A DNA stretch of 64,000 nt from Lachnoclostridium sp. An14 (GCF_002160755.1 NZ_NFLE01000022.1:1-64000), one strand, 5' to 3'. Counted from the first letter of the stretch, positions 44,893 to 52,936 are shown. Made by a program: numbers and translations. Notes: a model not told the origin generated them from the sequence alone.

Positions 44893-46080
44893 TTACAGAT
44901 AGCTCTTTAACAGCTCTGCCTTGTCCAGCCGCTCCCACGGAAGATCCAGATCGTTTCTTCCAAAGTGGCCGTAAGCAGCCGTCTGCTTGTAAATCGGACG
45001 GCGCAGATCCAGCATTTTGATAATGCCCGCCGGACGCAGGTCAAAGTTCTCCCTGATGATCTCCACCAGTTTCTCATCGCTCACCTTTCCGGTGCCGTAG
45101 GTATCCACCATGATGGAGGTGGGATGGGCCACGCCGATGGCGTAGGAGAGCTGAATCTCGCACTTGTCCGCCAGTCCTGCCGCGACGATGTTCTTCGCCA
45201 CATAGCGGGCCGCGTAAGCCGCGGAACGGTCTACCTTCGTGCAGTCCTTTCCAGAGAAGGCGCCGCCGCCGTGACGGGCGTATCCGCCGTAGGTGTCTAC
45301 GATGATCTTACGTCCCGTGAGGCCGCTGTCTCCCTGAGGTCCGCCGATGACGAAACGGCCGGTGGGATTGATAAAGATCTTCGTATCCCCGTCGATCATG
45401 TCAGCCGCAACCACCGCGTCAATCACGTATTTCCGAATATCCTCGTGAATCTGCTCCTGAGTCACCGCCGCGTCGTGCTGAGTGGAAATAACAATGGCCT
45501 CCAGGCGCTTCGGCTTTCCGTCCTCGCCGTACTCCACCGTCACCTGGCTCTTGCCGTCGGGACGAAGGTAGGACAGGGTGCCGTTCTTTCTCACCTCAGT
45601 CAGGCGGCGCACCAGCTTGTGGGCCAGAGCGATGGCGTAGGGCATATACTCCTCCGTCTCATTGGTGGCAAAGCCGAACATCATGCCCTGGTCTCCGGCG
45701 CCGATGGCGTCGATCTCCTCGTCAGACATGGTGTGCTCCTTCGCCTCCAGAGCCTTATCCACGCCCAGGGCGATGTCCGCGGACTGCTCGTCAATGGCCG
45801 TAATCACGCCGCAGGTATCGCAGTCAAAGCCGTATTTTGCCCGGTCGTAGCCGATCTCCCGCACCGTCTCCCGCACGATTTTCTGAATGTCCACGTAAGC
45901 CTTCGTGGTGATCTCGCCCATCACCAGCACCAGGCCGGTGGTCACAGCCGTCTCACAGGCCACGCGGCTCATGGGATCCTGCTCCATCAGCGCGTCTAAG
46001 ATGGCATCGGAAATGGCGTCGCAGATTTTATCCGGATGTCCCTCTGTTACGGACTCGGATGTAAACAGTAATTTCTCCAT
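44893..46080 (-). CDS. metK: S-adenosylmethionine synthetase
   Basis: 395 residues, full length. [35 protein letters not shown] and [19 protein letters not shown] are the signature blocks. Makes SAM from methionine and ATP. The leader contains a SAM-I riboswitch with terminator, so expression should fall when SAM is plentiful. Confidence 0.97.
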   Translation of the reverse strand: MEKLLFTSESVTEGHPDKICDAISDAILDALMEQDPMSRVACETAVTTGLVLVMGEITTKAYVDIQKIVRETVREIGYDRAKYGFDCDTCGVITAIDEQSADIALGVDKALEAKEHTMSDEEIDAIGAGDQGMMFGFATNETEEYMPYAIALAHKLVRRLTEVRKNGTLSYLRPDGKSQVTVEYGEDGKPKRLEAIVISTQHDAAVTQEQIHEDIRKYVIDAVVAADMIDGDTKIFINPTGRFVIGGPQGDSGLTGRKIIVDTYGGYARHGGGAFSGKDCTKVDRSAAYAARYVAKNIVAAGLADKCEIQLSYAIGVAHPTSIMVDTYGTGKVSDEKLVEIIRENFDLRPAGIIKMLDLRRPIYKQTAAYGHFGRNDLDLPWERLDKAELLKSYL

Positions 46081-46145
46081 TGAACAGTTTTCCTCCTATG
46101 ATTCCTCCGCAGCCAGCCGTTTTCTCTCATTTTCCAGGCCGCGGG

Positions 46146-46178
46146 CAAAAAGAAAAGTCCGTACAGCAATACGGACTT
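46146..46178 (-). terminator. Riboswitch-controlled terminator before metK
   Basis: AAGTCCGTA (46155-46163) pairs with TACGGACTT (46170-46178); on the minus strand TTCTTTTTG follows. It sits between the SAM aptamer and the metK start. Confidence 0.85.
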
Positions 46179-46200
46179 GACTATCTCTGCATCAATTCCT

Positions 46201-46336
46201 CTTATTGCTCGATTTGTAGGGCAAACGCCCTATGTCCTCGCTCAGGCTGGCACCTTCCGCCCCTCACGCGCTCGCGCTTAGACGGGGTTGCCGTGACTTC
46301 ATAGACCCTCTCTGTCTCCATCACTCTGAATAAGGG
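46201..46336 (-). ncRNA. SAM-I (S-box) riboswitch aptamer in the metK leader
   Basis: On the minus strand the aptamer starts CTTATTCAGAGTGATGGAG, contains the conserved ATGAAGTCACGGCAACC (P2 kink-turn side and J region) and AAGGTGCCA, and closes with AATAAG pairing with CTTATT as P1. Order and spacing match the S-box family, with a long GC-rich P3. It is followed by the terminator at 46146-46178 and metK. Confidence 0.88.
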
Positions 46337-46378
46337 ATATATACGTACTTTTCAGTTTTATCAGTTACTCGCAGAAGT

Positions 46379-46407
46379 ATATTATACTATTCCGCTGGGT
46401 TTGTCAA
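46379..46407 (-). promoter_or_regulatory. Promoter of the riboswitch-metK transcript
   Basis: On the minus strand TTGACA (46407-46402) and TATAAT (46386-46381) with a 15-base spacer, or TAATAT (46384-46379) with 17. Confidence 0.65.
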
Positions 46408-46410
46408 TAG

Positions 46411-47703
46411 TTAGCCTACCCTTAATTGGAATTTCCTAAGCGCCTTGTCGGAGTCCACCTTCTCGATCACCGCGCCCAGGGCCTGAAGTTTCTCCTCGAA
46501 ACACTCATAGCCTCTCTGGATATAGCCAATCTCGTCCACCACGGTGTAGCCCTCCGCCGCCAGACCGGCGATCACCAGGGCAGCGCCCGCCCTCAGATCC
46601 GGGGCCTCCACCTGGGCTCCCGTAAATCCGGGGACGCCGTCGATCACGGCCACGTTTCCTTCCACCTTGATGTTTCCGCCCATGCGGGCCAGCTCGTCCA
46701 CGTACTTAAACCGGTTCTCGAAAATGCTCTCCGTCACCATGCTGGTGCCGTCCGCCAGAGCCAGGGTCACCGCCATCTGAGGCTGCATATCCGTGGGGAA
46801 ACCGGGATAGGGCAGAGTTTTGATATTGGTAGGCCGCTGTTTCGGCTTTCCAACCACCCGCACCGCGTCGTCAAACTCGATGATCTCGCAGCCGATCTCC
46901 GCCAGTTTCGCGGAAATCGCCTCCAGATGTTTCGGAATCACGTTTTTCACCATCACGTCGCCTCTGGTAGCCGCCGCGGCGCACATAAAGGTGCCCGCCT
47001 CGATCTGATCGGGGATCACGGAATACTCCGTGCCGTGAAGGCGGTCTACCCCCTTGATGCGGATCACGTCCGTGCCGGCGCCCTTGATATTGGCTCCCAT
47101 GCTGTTTAAAAAGTTGGCCACGTCCACCACGTGAGGCTCTTTGGCCACGTTTTCCAGAATGGTCTGGCCCTCTGCCAGGGCCGCTGCCATCATAATATTG
47201 ATGGTGGCGCCCACGGAAACCACGTCCAGGTAAATGTGGCTGCCCACCAGATCAATGGCGTGGGCCACCACGGAACCCTTCACAATCTCCACCTTCGCCC
47301 CCAGGGCGCGGAACCCCTTCAGATGCTGGTCGATGGGCCGGCTGCCGATATTGCAGCCGCCGGGAAGGGGCACCTCAGCGCTCTTGTACTTTCCAAGAAG
47401 CGCCCCAATAAAGTAATAGGAGGCGCGAATCCTGCGGATAAACTCGTCATCCACGGAAACCTCCTTGATGTTCTTCGCGTTGATTCTCACCGTATGGCGG
47501 TCGATGCGCTCCACGGAGGCGCCGATCTCCTCAATGGCCTCCAGCAGCACGTTAATATCTCTCACATCAGGCAGATTGTCGATCACCACGTCGTCATCCG
47601 TCATGATCGCCGCCGCCAGAATTCCAAGAGCGGCATTCTTCGCGCCGCTGATGTTGACCTCGCCAACCAGCGGATTGCCGCCTTTCATAATAAACTGTTC
47701 CAT
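46411..47703 (-). CDS. murA: UDP-N-acetylglucosamine 1-carboxyvinyltransferase
   Basis: 430 residues. MKGGNPLVGEVNISGAKNAA at the start, the catalytic cysteine in PLPGGCNIGSRPIDQH, and the family end GYECFEEKLQALGA. First committed step of peptidoglycan precursor synthesis, adding enolpyruvate to UDP-GlcNAc; the Cys keeps it fosfomycin-type. The promoter of metK begins right at its 3' end. Confidence 0.96.
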   Translation of the reverse strand: MEQFIMKGGNPLVGEVNISGAKNAALGILAAAIMTDDDVVIDNLPDVRDINVLLEAIEEIGASVERIDRHTVRINAKNIKEVSVDDEFIRRIRASYYFIGALLGKYKSAEVPLPGGCNIGSRPIDQHLKGFRALGAKVEIVKGSVVAHAIDLVGSHIYLDVVSVGATINIMMAAALAEGQTILENVAKEPHVVDVANFLNSMGANIKGAGTDVIRIKGVDRLHGTEYSVIPDQIEAGTFMCAAAATRGDVMVKNVIPKHLEAISAKLAEIGCEIIEFDDAVRVVGKPKQRPTNIKTLPYPGFPTDMQPQMAVTLALADGTSMVTESIFENRFKYVDELARMGGNIKVEGNVAVIDGVPGFTGAQVEAPDLRAGAALVIAGLAAEGYTVVDEIGYIQRGYECFEEKLQALGAVIEKVDSDKALRKFQLRVG

Positions 47704-47851
47704 CCCTTAACCTCGAAAAATATGATCTATATCAATGAAGGGGACAAACGGCCTTCTGCCTCTGCCATCCCCTGTCCAAACTTCCGCGCCGCCTGCCGCG
47801 GCGCCGTGTCTGCAAGCTGTTTTCTCTTGTGCCTTCTACGTTGCAAATATG

Positions 47852-47879
47852 ATTATAACATAAGATTTTCATTTGTAAA
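47852..47879 (-). promoter_or_regulatory. Promoter of murA
   Basis: On the minus strand TTTACA (47879-47874), 16 bases, TATAAT (47857-47852) preceded by TGT. The leader to the murA start is about 145 bases with no recognised element. Confidence 0.7.
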
Positions 47880-47937
47880 GTACACAAAGCCGGACGTAAC
47901 CGCCCGGCTCTGCTCAAATTGATATAGAAATTTATAT

Positions 47938-50412
47938 TCACTCTGTAAAGAGGCCGCACACAAAGTCGTTCCCGCGGGAGGCGAAATAGGTTCCCGCGTC
48001 CTGCAGCCCCATCTTTCTGGAGGTGCCCGTGGCCGGATCCTGGATGGTCACGTTGTACTGGTCATAGCCAATGATCAGCTCACAGCTCCCGTCCGGCCCC
48101 AGTGCCGCCGCGGGACAGCCCATTCCCACATAGTAAAGAGCCTGCTGGAGCGTCAGCCCCCGGCCATCCATGAGCCAGAATCCGGTTCCGTACTCCCCGT
48201 CCTCCGAGAAGGTGGCCAGCTGCCCCAAAATCCTGCCTGCCAGCGTATCCCATTCCCGGATCGTCCTCATATTCGGCCGCGTCACCCGGTTCCAGACGAT
48301 CCGTCCACTCTCGTCCGTCACGTATCCCATGGCGTCATAGCAGGCCGCGACAGCCTCCGCCAGCCCATCGGTGACCTGGAGGAGCTTTCCGTTTCCGTAG
48401 GCCCGGTAAACCGTTTCCGCCTTCCGCCCGCCGGACTTTAAATCCAGAGTGTCGGACACGTCGTAAGCCACGTTTCTCGGCGCGCTCACCCGCACCCGGC
48501 TGCCTGCCTTCACCTCCGTGTCCAGCTGGACAAAATACAGCTTTTTCCGATCCTCCGACGCGTACCAGCCGATGCCCTCCAGTTTCGGGACACCCACCTC
48601 CACATTGCAGACGATGATGTCCTCTCCGGCTTTCTGATAGCTGTTGGCCCCTGTCTTGGCCAGCTGTTCTAAGTGAACCCGCCCTTCCGTGACCCGCACG
48701 CCGGAGACGTAGAGGCCCTCCTTTCCATATTCCGTCTCCACATTCAGATTGTCATCCACGATCTTCAAGCCGTAAACCGGCAGGCCGATGACACGGTTCC
48801 CGCTCATCCACTGCCCATTCTGTTCCGCCATGCCGTAAATAAAGTCATTTTCCACAAATCCCAGGGCCCTGAGCACTTCCCCGTCCCTGGCGTGGATGTC
48901 CTGTCTCGTCCCTGTCTCCAGGTTCATCAGGTGAATGGTCTCCGCCCCGTACCGGTCCGGCCCGTCCTGCCACGCCAGACGGCTCTGATCCTGACTGACG
49001 GCCCAGGTTCCCTCCGTCAGGCCGCTGGCCGTCACCAGATACTCGTTGCTGTTTAAATCCACGGCGTACACCGCCCCGTCCAGGTAAACGTAAAACATTC
49101 CGTTTGCCCCCAGTTTCGCCAGGCGGCTGATGTCCATGGCCAGCTCCTCATAAGGCTTGCTTGCGGGGAAGAAGAAACGCTCCTCCAAAATCCCCTTCTC
49201 CTCCTGATAGCGGTAAAACGCCGCTCCCACGGCCCCCTCGTGAACGCCCCGGTTCATATAGCCGTAGACCAGGAAATCCACATTTCCGCTGTCATCCACA
49301 TTCAGTACCCGGATGTCGTGGCGGTTATAATTATTCCTAAGCTCCGTCCGGTCCTCACCCCGGAAGGAGAACAGCCGCACCAGATAGGGCCTGCTCCCGT
49401 CCCACTCGTACCGCCAAAGATCCCGGCTGCTCACAAACGCCCTGTATTTGCCGTTCTGGCTTTTCTTTACGGAAATGGCGTCGTCTGTGGAAATCCCCAG
49501 GAGAATGCGTTTTCCGCTCACCTCGTCTCCGCCGCCGGAAAATACCTCGTTCATGGTGCGGTCATAGCTCATCATATAAATGCGCTGGCTGTCCCATTTC
49601 ATGGTGAAATTCTCCGTCACCTCATAAATCCGGTCCACACTGCCGGACTCCGCCGCCATATAGGTCAGCTCCACATTTCCCATGATGCCGTCCAACTGCT
49701 TTAGGGTCAGCCGTTTTTCCCCCACCGGCTGGATGTCTAAGCCTCCCCAGGTGATCTGGTCAAACTCCGACTGCAGGGTCACGTGGCCCAGAGTCGTATT
49801 ATCCGCGCTCTGGCTGGGCTCCAGATAGGTGGTCAGCTCCCGCGCTGCCTCATAGTCAAAAGTCTTTTCCGAGAAATCCGCCGCCAGATCCACCATCTCC
49901 TGGGCCTTCGTGTCCTGCGTCCACAGAATCCTGGTGTAATACCGGGCCTCCCGGCCATCGTCCAGGCCCACATACAGACAGAGCTGGTACTGTTTATCCT
50001 GGGAAATCAGGTTCTGCACGGGCAGCTCCGCCCGCACTCCGTCCTCCCCGTTTTCCCAGGTGTTCACCGTGGTCCGTTCCACCAGCTGCTGCTGGTCCAG
50101 GCTGCGGATCTCATACCGGATTCCCGACACCTCTCCGGCGTAGCCGGAAATGACCACCGGCAGCACACGGTCCTGAGGCAGAATCGTCAATGAGTCGGCG
50201 GCCCCCGTCATGTCCTGGACATAGCCGCAGAGCGGGTTCATCTCTCTCCCCATGGTCTCCGTATGCACCACCGGCAAAGTGGCCTCCTCCATGGAAACGT
50301 ATACCCGCTCGTCCTCCCTGTTCAGGATATTTTGGGTCAGCACAAAATACACAGCAATCGCCGCAATAAAAACGCAGAGCAGGATTCCTGCTTTTTTCTT
50401 CAATCGACTCAT
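47938..50412 (-). CDS. Large membrane-anchored extracytoplasmic protein of unknown function
   Basis: 824 residues. One N-terminal helix (about 8-26) acts as signal or anchor. The body is beta-rich with repeated short strands and aspartate turns (SRLAWQDGPDRYGAETIHLM, NVDDSGNVDFLVYG), which suggests a propeller or similar fold. The last 70 residues (LQQALYYVGMGCPAAALG, IIGYDQYNVTIQDPATG) look like the second half of a C39-like papain fold, but the usual His before the GYD strand is Cys, so activity is doubtful. It lies 18 bases after the nucleotidyltransferase and upstream of murA, which points to an envelope role. I do not recognise a function. Confidence 0.7.
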   Translation of the reverse strand: MSRLKKKAGILLCVFIAAIAVYFVLTQNILNREDERVYVSMEEATLPVVHTETMGREMNPLCGYVQDMTGAADSLTILPQDRVLPVVISGYAGEVSGIRYEIRSLDQQQLVERTTVNTWENGEDGVRAELPVQNLISQDKQYQLCLYVGLDDGREARYYTRILWTQDTKAQEMVDLAADFSEKTFDYEAARELTTYLEPSQSADNTTLGHVTLQSEFDQITWGGLDIQPVGEKRLTLKQLDGIMGNVELTYMAAESGSVDRIYEVTENFTMKWDSQRIYMMSYDRTMNEVFSGGGDEVSGKRILLGISTDDAISVKKSQNGKYRAFVSSRDLWRYEWDGSRPYLVRLFSFRGEDRTELRNNYNRHDIRVLNVDDSGNVDFLVYGYMNRGVHEGAVGAAFYRYQEEKGILEERFFFPASKPYEELAMDISRLAKLGANGMFYVYLDGAVYAVDLNSNEYLVTASGLTEGTWAVSQDQSRLAWQDGPDRYGAETIHLMNLETGTRQDIHARDGEVLRALGFVENDFIYGMAEQNGQWMSGNRVIGLPVYGLKIVDDNLNVETEYGKEGLYVSGVRVTEGRVHLEQLAKTGANSYQKAGEDIIVCNVEVGVPKLEGIGWYASEDRKKLYFVQLDTEVKAGSRVRVSAPRNVAYDVSDTLDLKSGGRKAETVYRAYGNGKLLQVTDGLAEAVAACYDAMGYVTDESGRIVWNRVTRPNMRTIREWDTLAGRILGQLATFSEDGEYGTGFWLMDGRGLTLQQALYYVGMGCPAAALGPDGSCELIIGYDQYNVTIQDPATGTSRKMGLQDAGTYFASRGNDFVCGLFTE

Positions 50413-50429
50413 AGATTCTCCACTCTCTC

Positions 50430-51359
50430 TTATTTTTCAAACAGCCGTTCCGGATATACGCCATCGGCGATCAGGCTCCGGATGGATGATACCACCGTCT
50501 CCTTGTCCTCCTTGTAGGTGACGCCAAACCACTTGTCTCTCGTCTCCAGCACAGCCACTTTCGCCCGGCCTTCCTTCACCAGCTTGTCGATGATCTTCGG
50601 CAGAAGGTACTCCGCCTTCACATCGCCCTCCTTAAGGCCCGCTAAAAACTCCGGGAATCCCTTTTCCAGCTCGTCCATAAAGCTGGCCGGCAGCCCCCAC
50701 ATATTCATGGAAACGTGCTGATCCGCCTGCACCTTTACCGGACTGCCCTGCTCGTCCTGGGCCTGCATCGTCCCGTCCTCATTCATGCGGATCTCGTAGG
50801 TCTCCGTCACGTCCTTTAAACTCCCGTCTTCGTTCAGCACGCACACGCCGCGGGTCACCGTGCCGTTGTCACTTAAGGTGTTGCGCAGGATGAAACCGCC
50901 CATACACATATCGTACACCTGGCCGTCCTCGTCCATGTGTTCCACCATGTAGTCGTGGATTTTCTGGAATCCCTCTTTTCCATAGTAGTCATCGGCGTTG
51001 ATCACCAGGAACGGGCCGTTCACCAGCTTTTTCGCTGACAGCACCGCCTGGCCTGTCCCCCAGGGCTTTTTCCTTCCCTCCGGCACGGAAAATCCCTCCG
51101 GCAGGTCAGAGATCTCCTGGAATGCGTACTCCACCTTGGCCACCTTCTCGATCCGATTTCCGATGATCTCCCGGAAATCCTTTTCCAGGTCTTTGCGGAT
51201 GATGAACACGATCTTGTCAAAACCGGCCTTCAACGCATCGTAAATGGAGTAGTCCATAATAATTTCCCCGTTGGGGCCCACCGGCTCCAGCTGCTTAATT
51301 CCTCCTCCAAACCGGCTGCCGATTCCAGCCGCCATGATCACTAACGCAGTTTCTTTCAT
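50430..51359 (-). CDS. Sugar-phosphate nucleotidyltransferase (GalU-like)
   Basis: 309 residues. The pyrophosphorylase signature is VIMAAGIGSRFGGGIKQ with GPNGEIIMDYSIYDALKAGF, then KPWGTGQAVLSAK and the metal site VINADDYYG. It forms an NDP-sugar from NTP and a sugar-1-phosphate. Nearest known classes are GalU/RfbA, but the base and sugar are not certain. GGGAGG precedes the ATG; it leads the operon with the 824-residue protein. Confidence 0.82.
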   Translation of the reverse strand: MKETALVIMAAGIGSRFGGGIKQLEPVGPNGEIIMDYSIYDALKAGFDKIVFIIRKDLEKDFREIIGNRIEKVAKVEYAFQEISDLPEGFSVPEGRKKPWGTGQAVLSAKKLVNGPFLVINADDYYGKEGFQKIHDYMVEHMDEDGQVYDMCMGGFILRNTLSDNGTVTRGVCVLNEDGSLKDVTETYEIRMNEDGTMQAQDEQGSPVKVQADQHVSMNMWGLPASFMDELEKGFPEFLAGLKEGDVKAEYLLPKIIDKLVKEGRAKVAVLETRDKWFGVTYKEDKETVVSSIRSLIADGVYPERLFEK

Positions 51360-51473
51360 TTTTACCTCCCGCTGCCGTCCGCAGCTTTATCCTTTTTGTC
51401 CGCCCAGCGCAGACACCCGCCGGGGACTCCGTTTTCCCACCGGCCTGCTTTGCCTGCGGGCATAGTTTTTCTT

Positions 51474-51502
51474 ATTTTAACTGAAAAAACGGGGAAGCGC
51501 AA
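51474..51502 (-). promoter_or_regulatory. Promoter of the nucleotidyltransferase operon
   Basis: On the minus strand TTGCGC (51502-51497), 17 bases, TAAAAT (51479-51474). From 51503 to 51749 nothing further is supported. Confidence 0.65.
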
Positions 51503-51749
51503 GCCGGGGAGGATTAAGGTTTTCTTAAAAAAGCGGATAAAATGGGGGATCTGGACGGTTTCTTGATGAATATGAAAAATTTATAAATTATTTTCCGGTT
51601 TTTCCAACAGCGATTGTCCGAAGGCTCCGCAATGCCGGGGCCGAAAATTGGTTTTTTTGTCTGAATCAGGCATGTCAAAACACATACAACGGAAAGGGCG
51701 AAATGACCGTGTGCAATCAAAACACAATCAAAACAAAGTTTCATGTATC

Positions 51750-51778
51750 TTGTCAATCCTGTCTGCATATGCTATAAT
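51750..51778 (+). promoter_or_regulatory. Promoter of antitoxin RNA 1
   Basis: TTGTCA at 51750-51755, exactly 17 bases, TATAAT at 51773-51778 with TGC ahead. The same promoter (TTGTCA, 17, TATAAT) recurs at 52112-52140 in the second unit. Confidence 0.85.
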
Positions 51779-51784
51779 GCCAGT

Positions 51785-51862
51785 AGGCAAAAAGATAAAA
51801 CAAGTCCATGTAGGACGACAAAGCGAAACCCCCAAAGTGCCAGCTCTGGGGGTTTCTTTTCC
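51785..51862 (+). ncRNA. Antitoxin RNA 1 of type I toxin-antitoxin unit 1
   Basis: Predicted transcript of about 78 bases from the promoter at 51750-51778 to the shared terminator at 51826-51860. Bases 51790-51816 repeat 51963-51990 (start region of toxin 1, as seen on the plus strand) with one indel and about two changes. The RNA is therefore complementary to the toxin mRNA over its start codon and first nine codons, as well as over the terminator where the two transcripts converge. This is the layout of Fst/RNAII and TxpA/RatA. No reading frame with a ribosome site is present. Confidence 0.75.
51826..51860. terminator. Bidirectional terminator shared by toxin 1 and antitoxin RNA 1
   Basis: AAACCCCCA (51826-51834) pairs with TGGGGGTTT (51847-51855); CTTTT follows on the plus strand, CGCTTTG on the minus strand. 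Confidence 0.8.
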
Positions 51863-51896
51863 GTATGCGGTGGAACAAACCGGGGCTAGTTACCGA

Positions 51897-51983
51897 CTAT
51901 TTGTCGCCGTCTAACCACTTGATGACGTAGTGGCAAACCACGCCACCCGCAACAGCGACCAGAAAAGATAAAACAAATTCCAT
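51897..51983 (-). CDS. Small hydrophobic peptide, predicted type I toxin 1
   Basis: 28 residues from the ATG at 51983 to TAG at 51897-51899. It begins MEFVLSFLVAVAGGVV, forms one membrane helix and ends with the charged tail KWLDGDK. AAGGAGGT lies at 51991-51998, 7 bases ahead. Its promoter is at 52032-52060. The 5' leader CGCCTCC (52020-52014) can pair with GGAGGTG (51996-51990) and hide the ribosome site. 16 of 28 residues are shared by the second copy or conservatively replaced. Membrane-damaging peptides of this build are known from C. difficile and Bacillus type I systems; toxicity here is inference. Confidence 0.78.
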   Translation of the reverse strand: MEFVLSFLVAVAGGVVCHYVIKWLDGDK

Positions 51984-51990
51984 GTAAGAC
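51963..51990 (+). repeat. Direct repeat DRb1, start region of toxin 1 (partner of 51790-51816)
   Basis: The first 14 bases are identical to 51790-51803 and the remainder (TCCATGTA-A/G-GAC) differs by one base plus one indel. The copy at 51790-51816 lies in antitoxin RNA 1. Confidence 0.85.
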
Positions 51991-52031
51991 ACCTCCTTCC
52001 TGTTCCCAGTATCGGAGGCGGTAACACCAGC

Positions 52032-52060
52032 ATGATAACATAGCGAAAGTAATCCAGCAA
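52032..52060 (-). promoter_or_regulatory. Promoter of toxin gene 1
   Basis: On the minus strand TTGCTG (52060-52055), 17 bases, TATCAT (52037-52032) preceded by TGT. The 52 bases 51989-52040 match 52358-52409 at 51 positions. Confidence 0.7.
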
Positions 52061-52111
52061 TTAAAACGCGGGCCTGGTAAGCACAGCACGGAAACTCAAG
52101 CTTTATGTATC

Positions 52112-52140
52112 TTGTCAACCTTTTCCGCATATGCTATAAT
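52112..52140 (+). promoter_or_regulatory. Promoter of antitoxin RNA 2
   Basis: TTGTCA at 52112-52117, 17 bases, TATAAT at 52135-52140 with TGC ahead, the same as in unit 1. Confidence 0.85.
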
Positions 52141-52146
52141 GCCAGT

Positions 52147-52225
52147 AGGCTAAAGAGATGTGAGTTTTCCATATGGATGACTGACAAACGAAAACCCCGG
52201 AGATGCTGCTCCGGGGTTTTCTATT
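52147..52225 (+). ncRNA. Antitoxin RNA 2 of type I toxin-antitoxin unit 2
   Basis: Predicted transcript of about 79 bases ending at the terminator stem 52191-52220. Bases 52154-52177 repeat 52334-52358 (start region of toxin 2): ten identical bases, a one-base indel with a change, then twelve identical bases spanning the start codon complement. This segment does not match unit 1, although the promoters do, so each RNA appears tuned to its own toxin mRNA. Confidence 0.75.
52191..52220. terminator. Bidirectional terminator shared by toxin 2 and antitoxin RNA 2
   Basis: AAAACCCCGGAG (52191-52202) pairs perfectly with CTCCGGGGTTTT (52209-52220); T-rich ends lie on both sides. Confidence 0.85.
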
Positions 52226-52266
52226 CCATTTGAGTATGGCGGCTTAGACCATAGGCTGGTTACCGA

Positions 52267-52353
52267 CTACTTATCGCTGTCCAGCCATTTGCAAACGAGA
52301 TGGCTAATCACGCCTGCCGCGACTGCGATAATCAGAGATGTGATTGTTTCCAT
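52267..52353 (-). CDS. Small hydrophobic peptide, predicted type I toxin 2
   Basis: 28 residues, ATG at 52353. It begins METITSLIIAVAAGVISH and ends KWLDSDK, the same build as toxin 1: one helix and a K-W-L-D tail. AAGGAGGT at 52360-52367 lies 6 bases ahead and can be masked by CGCCTCC at 52389-52383. A longer upstream frame exists to 52461 but has no ribosome site and would cross the promoter, so the short form is chosen. The promoter is at 52401-52429. Confidence 0.78.
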   Translation of the reverse strand: METITSLIIAVAAGVISHLVCKWLDSDK

Positions 52354-52358
52354 ATGGA
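52334..52358 (+). repeat. Direct repeat DRb2, start region of toxin 2 (partner of 52154-52177)
   Basis: AGAGATGTGA and TTTCCATATGGA are identical in both copies, separated by two or three variable bases. The partner copy lies in antitoxin RNA 2. Confidence 0.85.
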
Positions 52359-52400
52359 CACCTCCTTCCTGTTCCCAGTATCGGAGGCGGTAACACCTGC

Positions 52401-52429
52401 ATGATAACACCGCCACACCCCCTCTGCAA
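52401..52429 (-). promoter_or_regulatory. Promoter of toxin gene 2
   Basis: On the minus strand TTGCAG (52429-52424), 17 bases, TATCAT (52406-52401). Same spacing as the unit 1 toxin promoter. Confidence 0.68.
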
Positions 52430-52467
52430 TGAAAACGCGCACTCCACATCGCGCCGATCACACCCTC

Positions 52468-52517
52468 ACCAAAAAAGGAGAGCCCGCCGGCCCATGCGCC
52501 ATACGGTCTCTCCTTTT
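52468..52517 (-). terminator. Terminator of the ATP synthase operon
   Basis: AAAAGGAGAG (52473-52482) pairs with CTCTCCTTTT (52508-52517); on the minus strand a run of six T follows. Confidence 0.82.
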
Positions 52518-52526
52518 CCTATTCTC

Positions 52527-52925
52527 TTACTTTCGCGTATCCAGCCGAACCAGAGCCCGCTTTAAAGCCGCCTCGGCGCGAGCCACGTCGATCTCGGCGC
52601 TCCGCTCCTTCAGCCGCCGTTCCGCGCGGTTCTTCGATTCCTCCGCCCGTCCGTAGTCGATCTCCTCCGGCCACTCCACCACCTCAGCCAGAATGGTCAC
52701 CTGCTCCGGCAGAATCTCCGCGAACCCGGCGATGAGCGCCGCCTCCCGTTTCCCTTCCGCCTCGTGGATGGTCAGAATTCCCGGAGCCACGATCGCCGTC
52801 AGCGGGATGTGCTCCTTATAGATTCCGATATTCCCTTCCGTGGTAGTAAACTCCACCATGGAGGCCTCTCCGCTGTAAAACTCCCGCTCCGGGGTAATGA
52901 CCGTGATTTTCATCATCTCCGCCAT
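52527..52925 (-). CDS. atpC: ATP synthase F1 epsilon subunit
   Basis: 132 residues. N-terminal beta-sandwich (MVEFTTTEGNIGIYKEHIPL, AALIAGFAEILPEQVTILAE) and a C-terminal helical hairpin rich in Glu/Arg/Ala. Part of the central stalk and a brake on ATP hydrolysis. Last gene of the operon, 11 bases after atpD. Confidence 0.95.
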   Translation of the reverse strand: MAEMMKITVITPEREFYSGEASMVEFTTTEGNIGIYKEHIPLTAIVAPGILTIHEAEGKREAALIAGFAEILPEQVTILAEVVEWPEEIDYGRAEESKNRAERRLKERSAEIDVARAEAALKRALVRLDTRK

Positions 52926-52936
52926 ATTCCCACCCC

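Noticed and set aside
52354-52461. Longer form (64 residues) of the toxin 2 frame
   Set aside because: The extension crosses the toxin promoter and a leader that is 51/52 identical in unit 1, where the frame differs; only the 28-codon form has a ribosome site.
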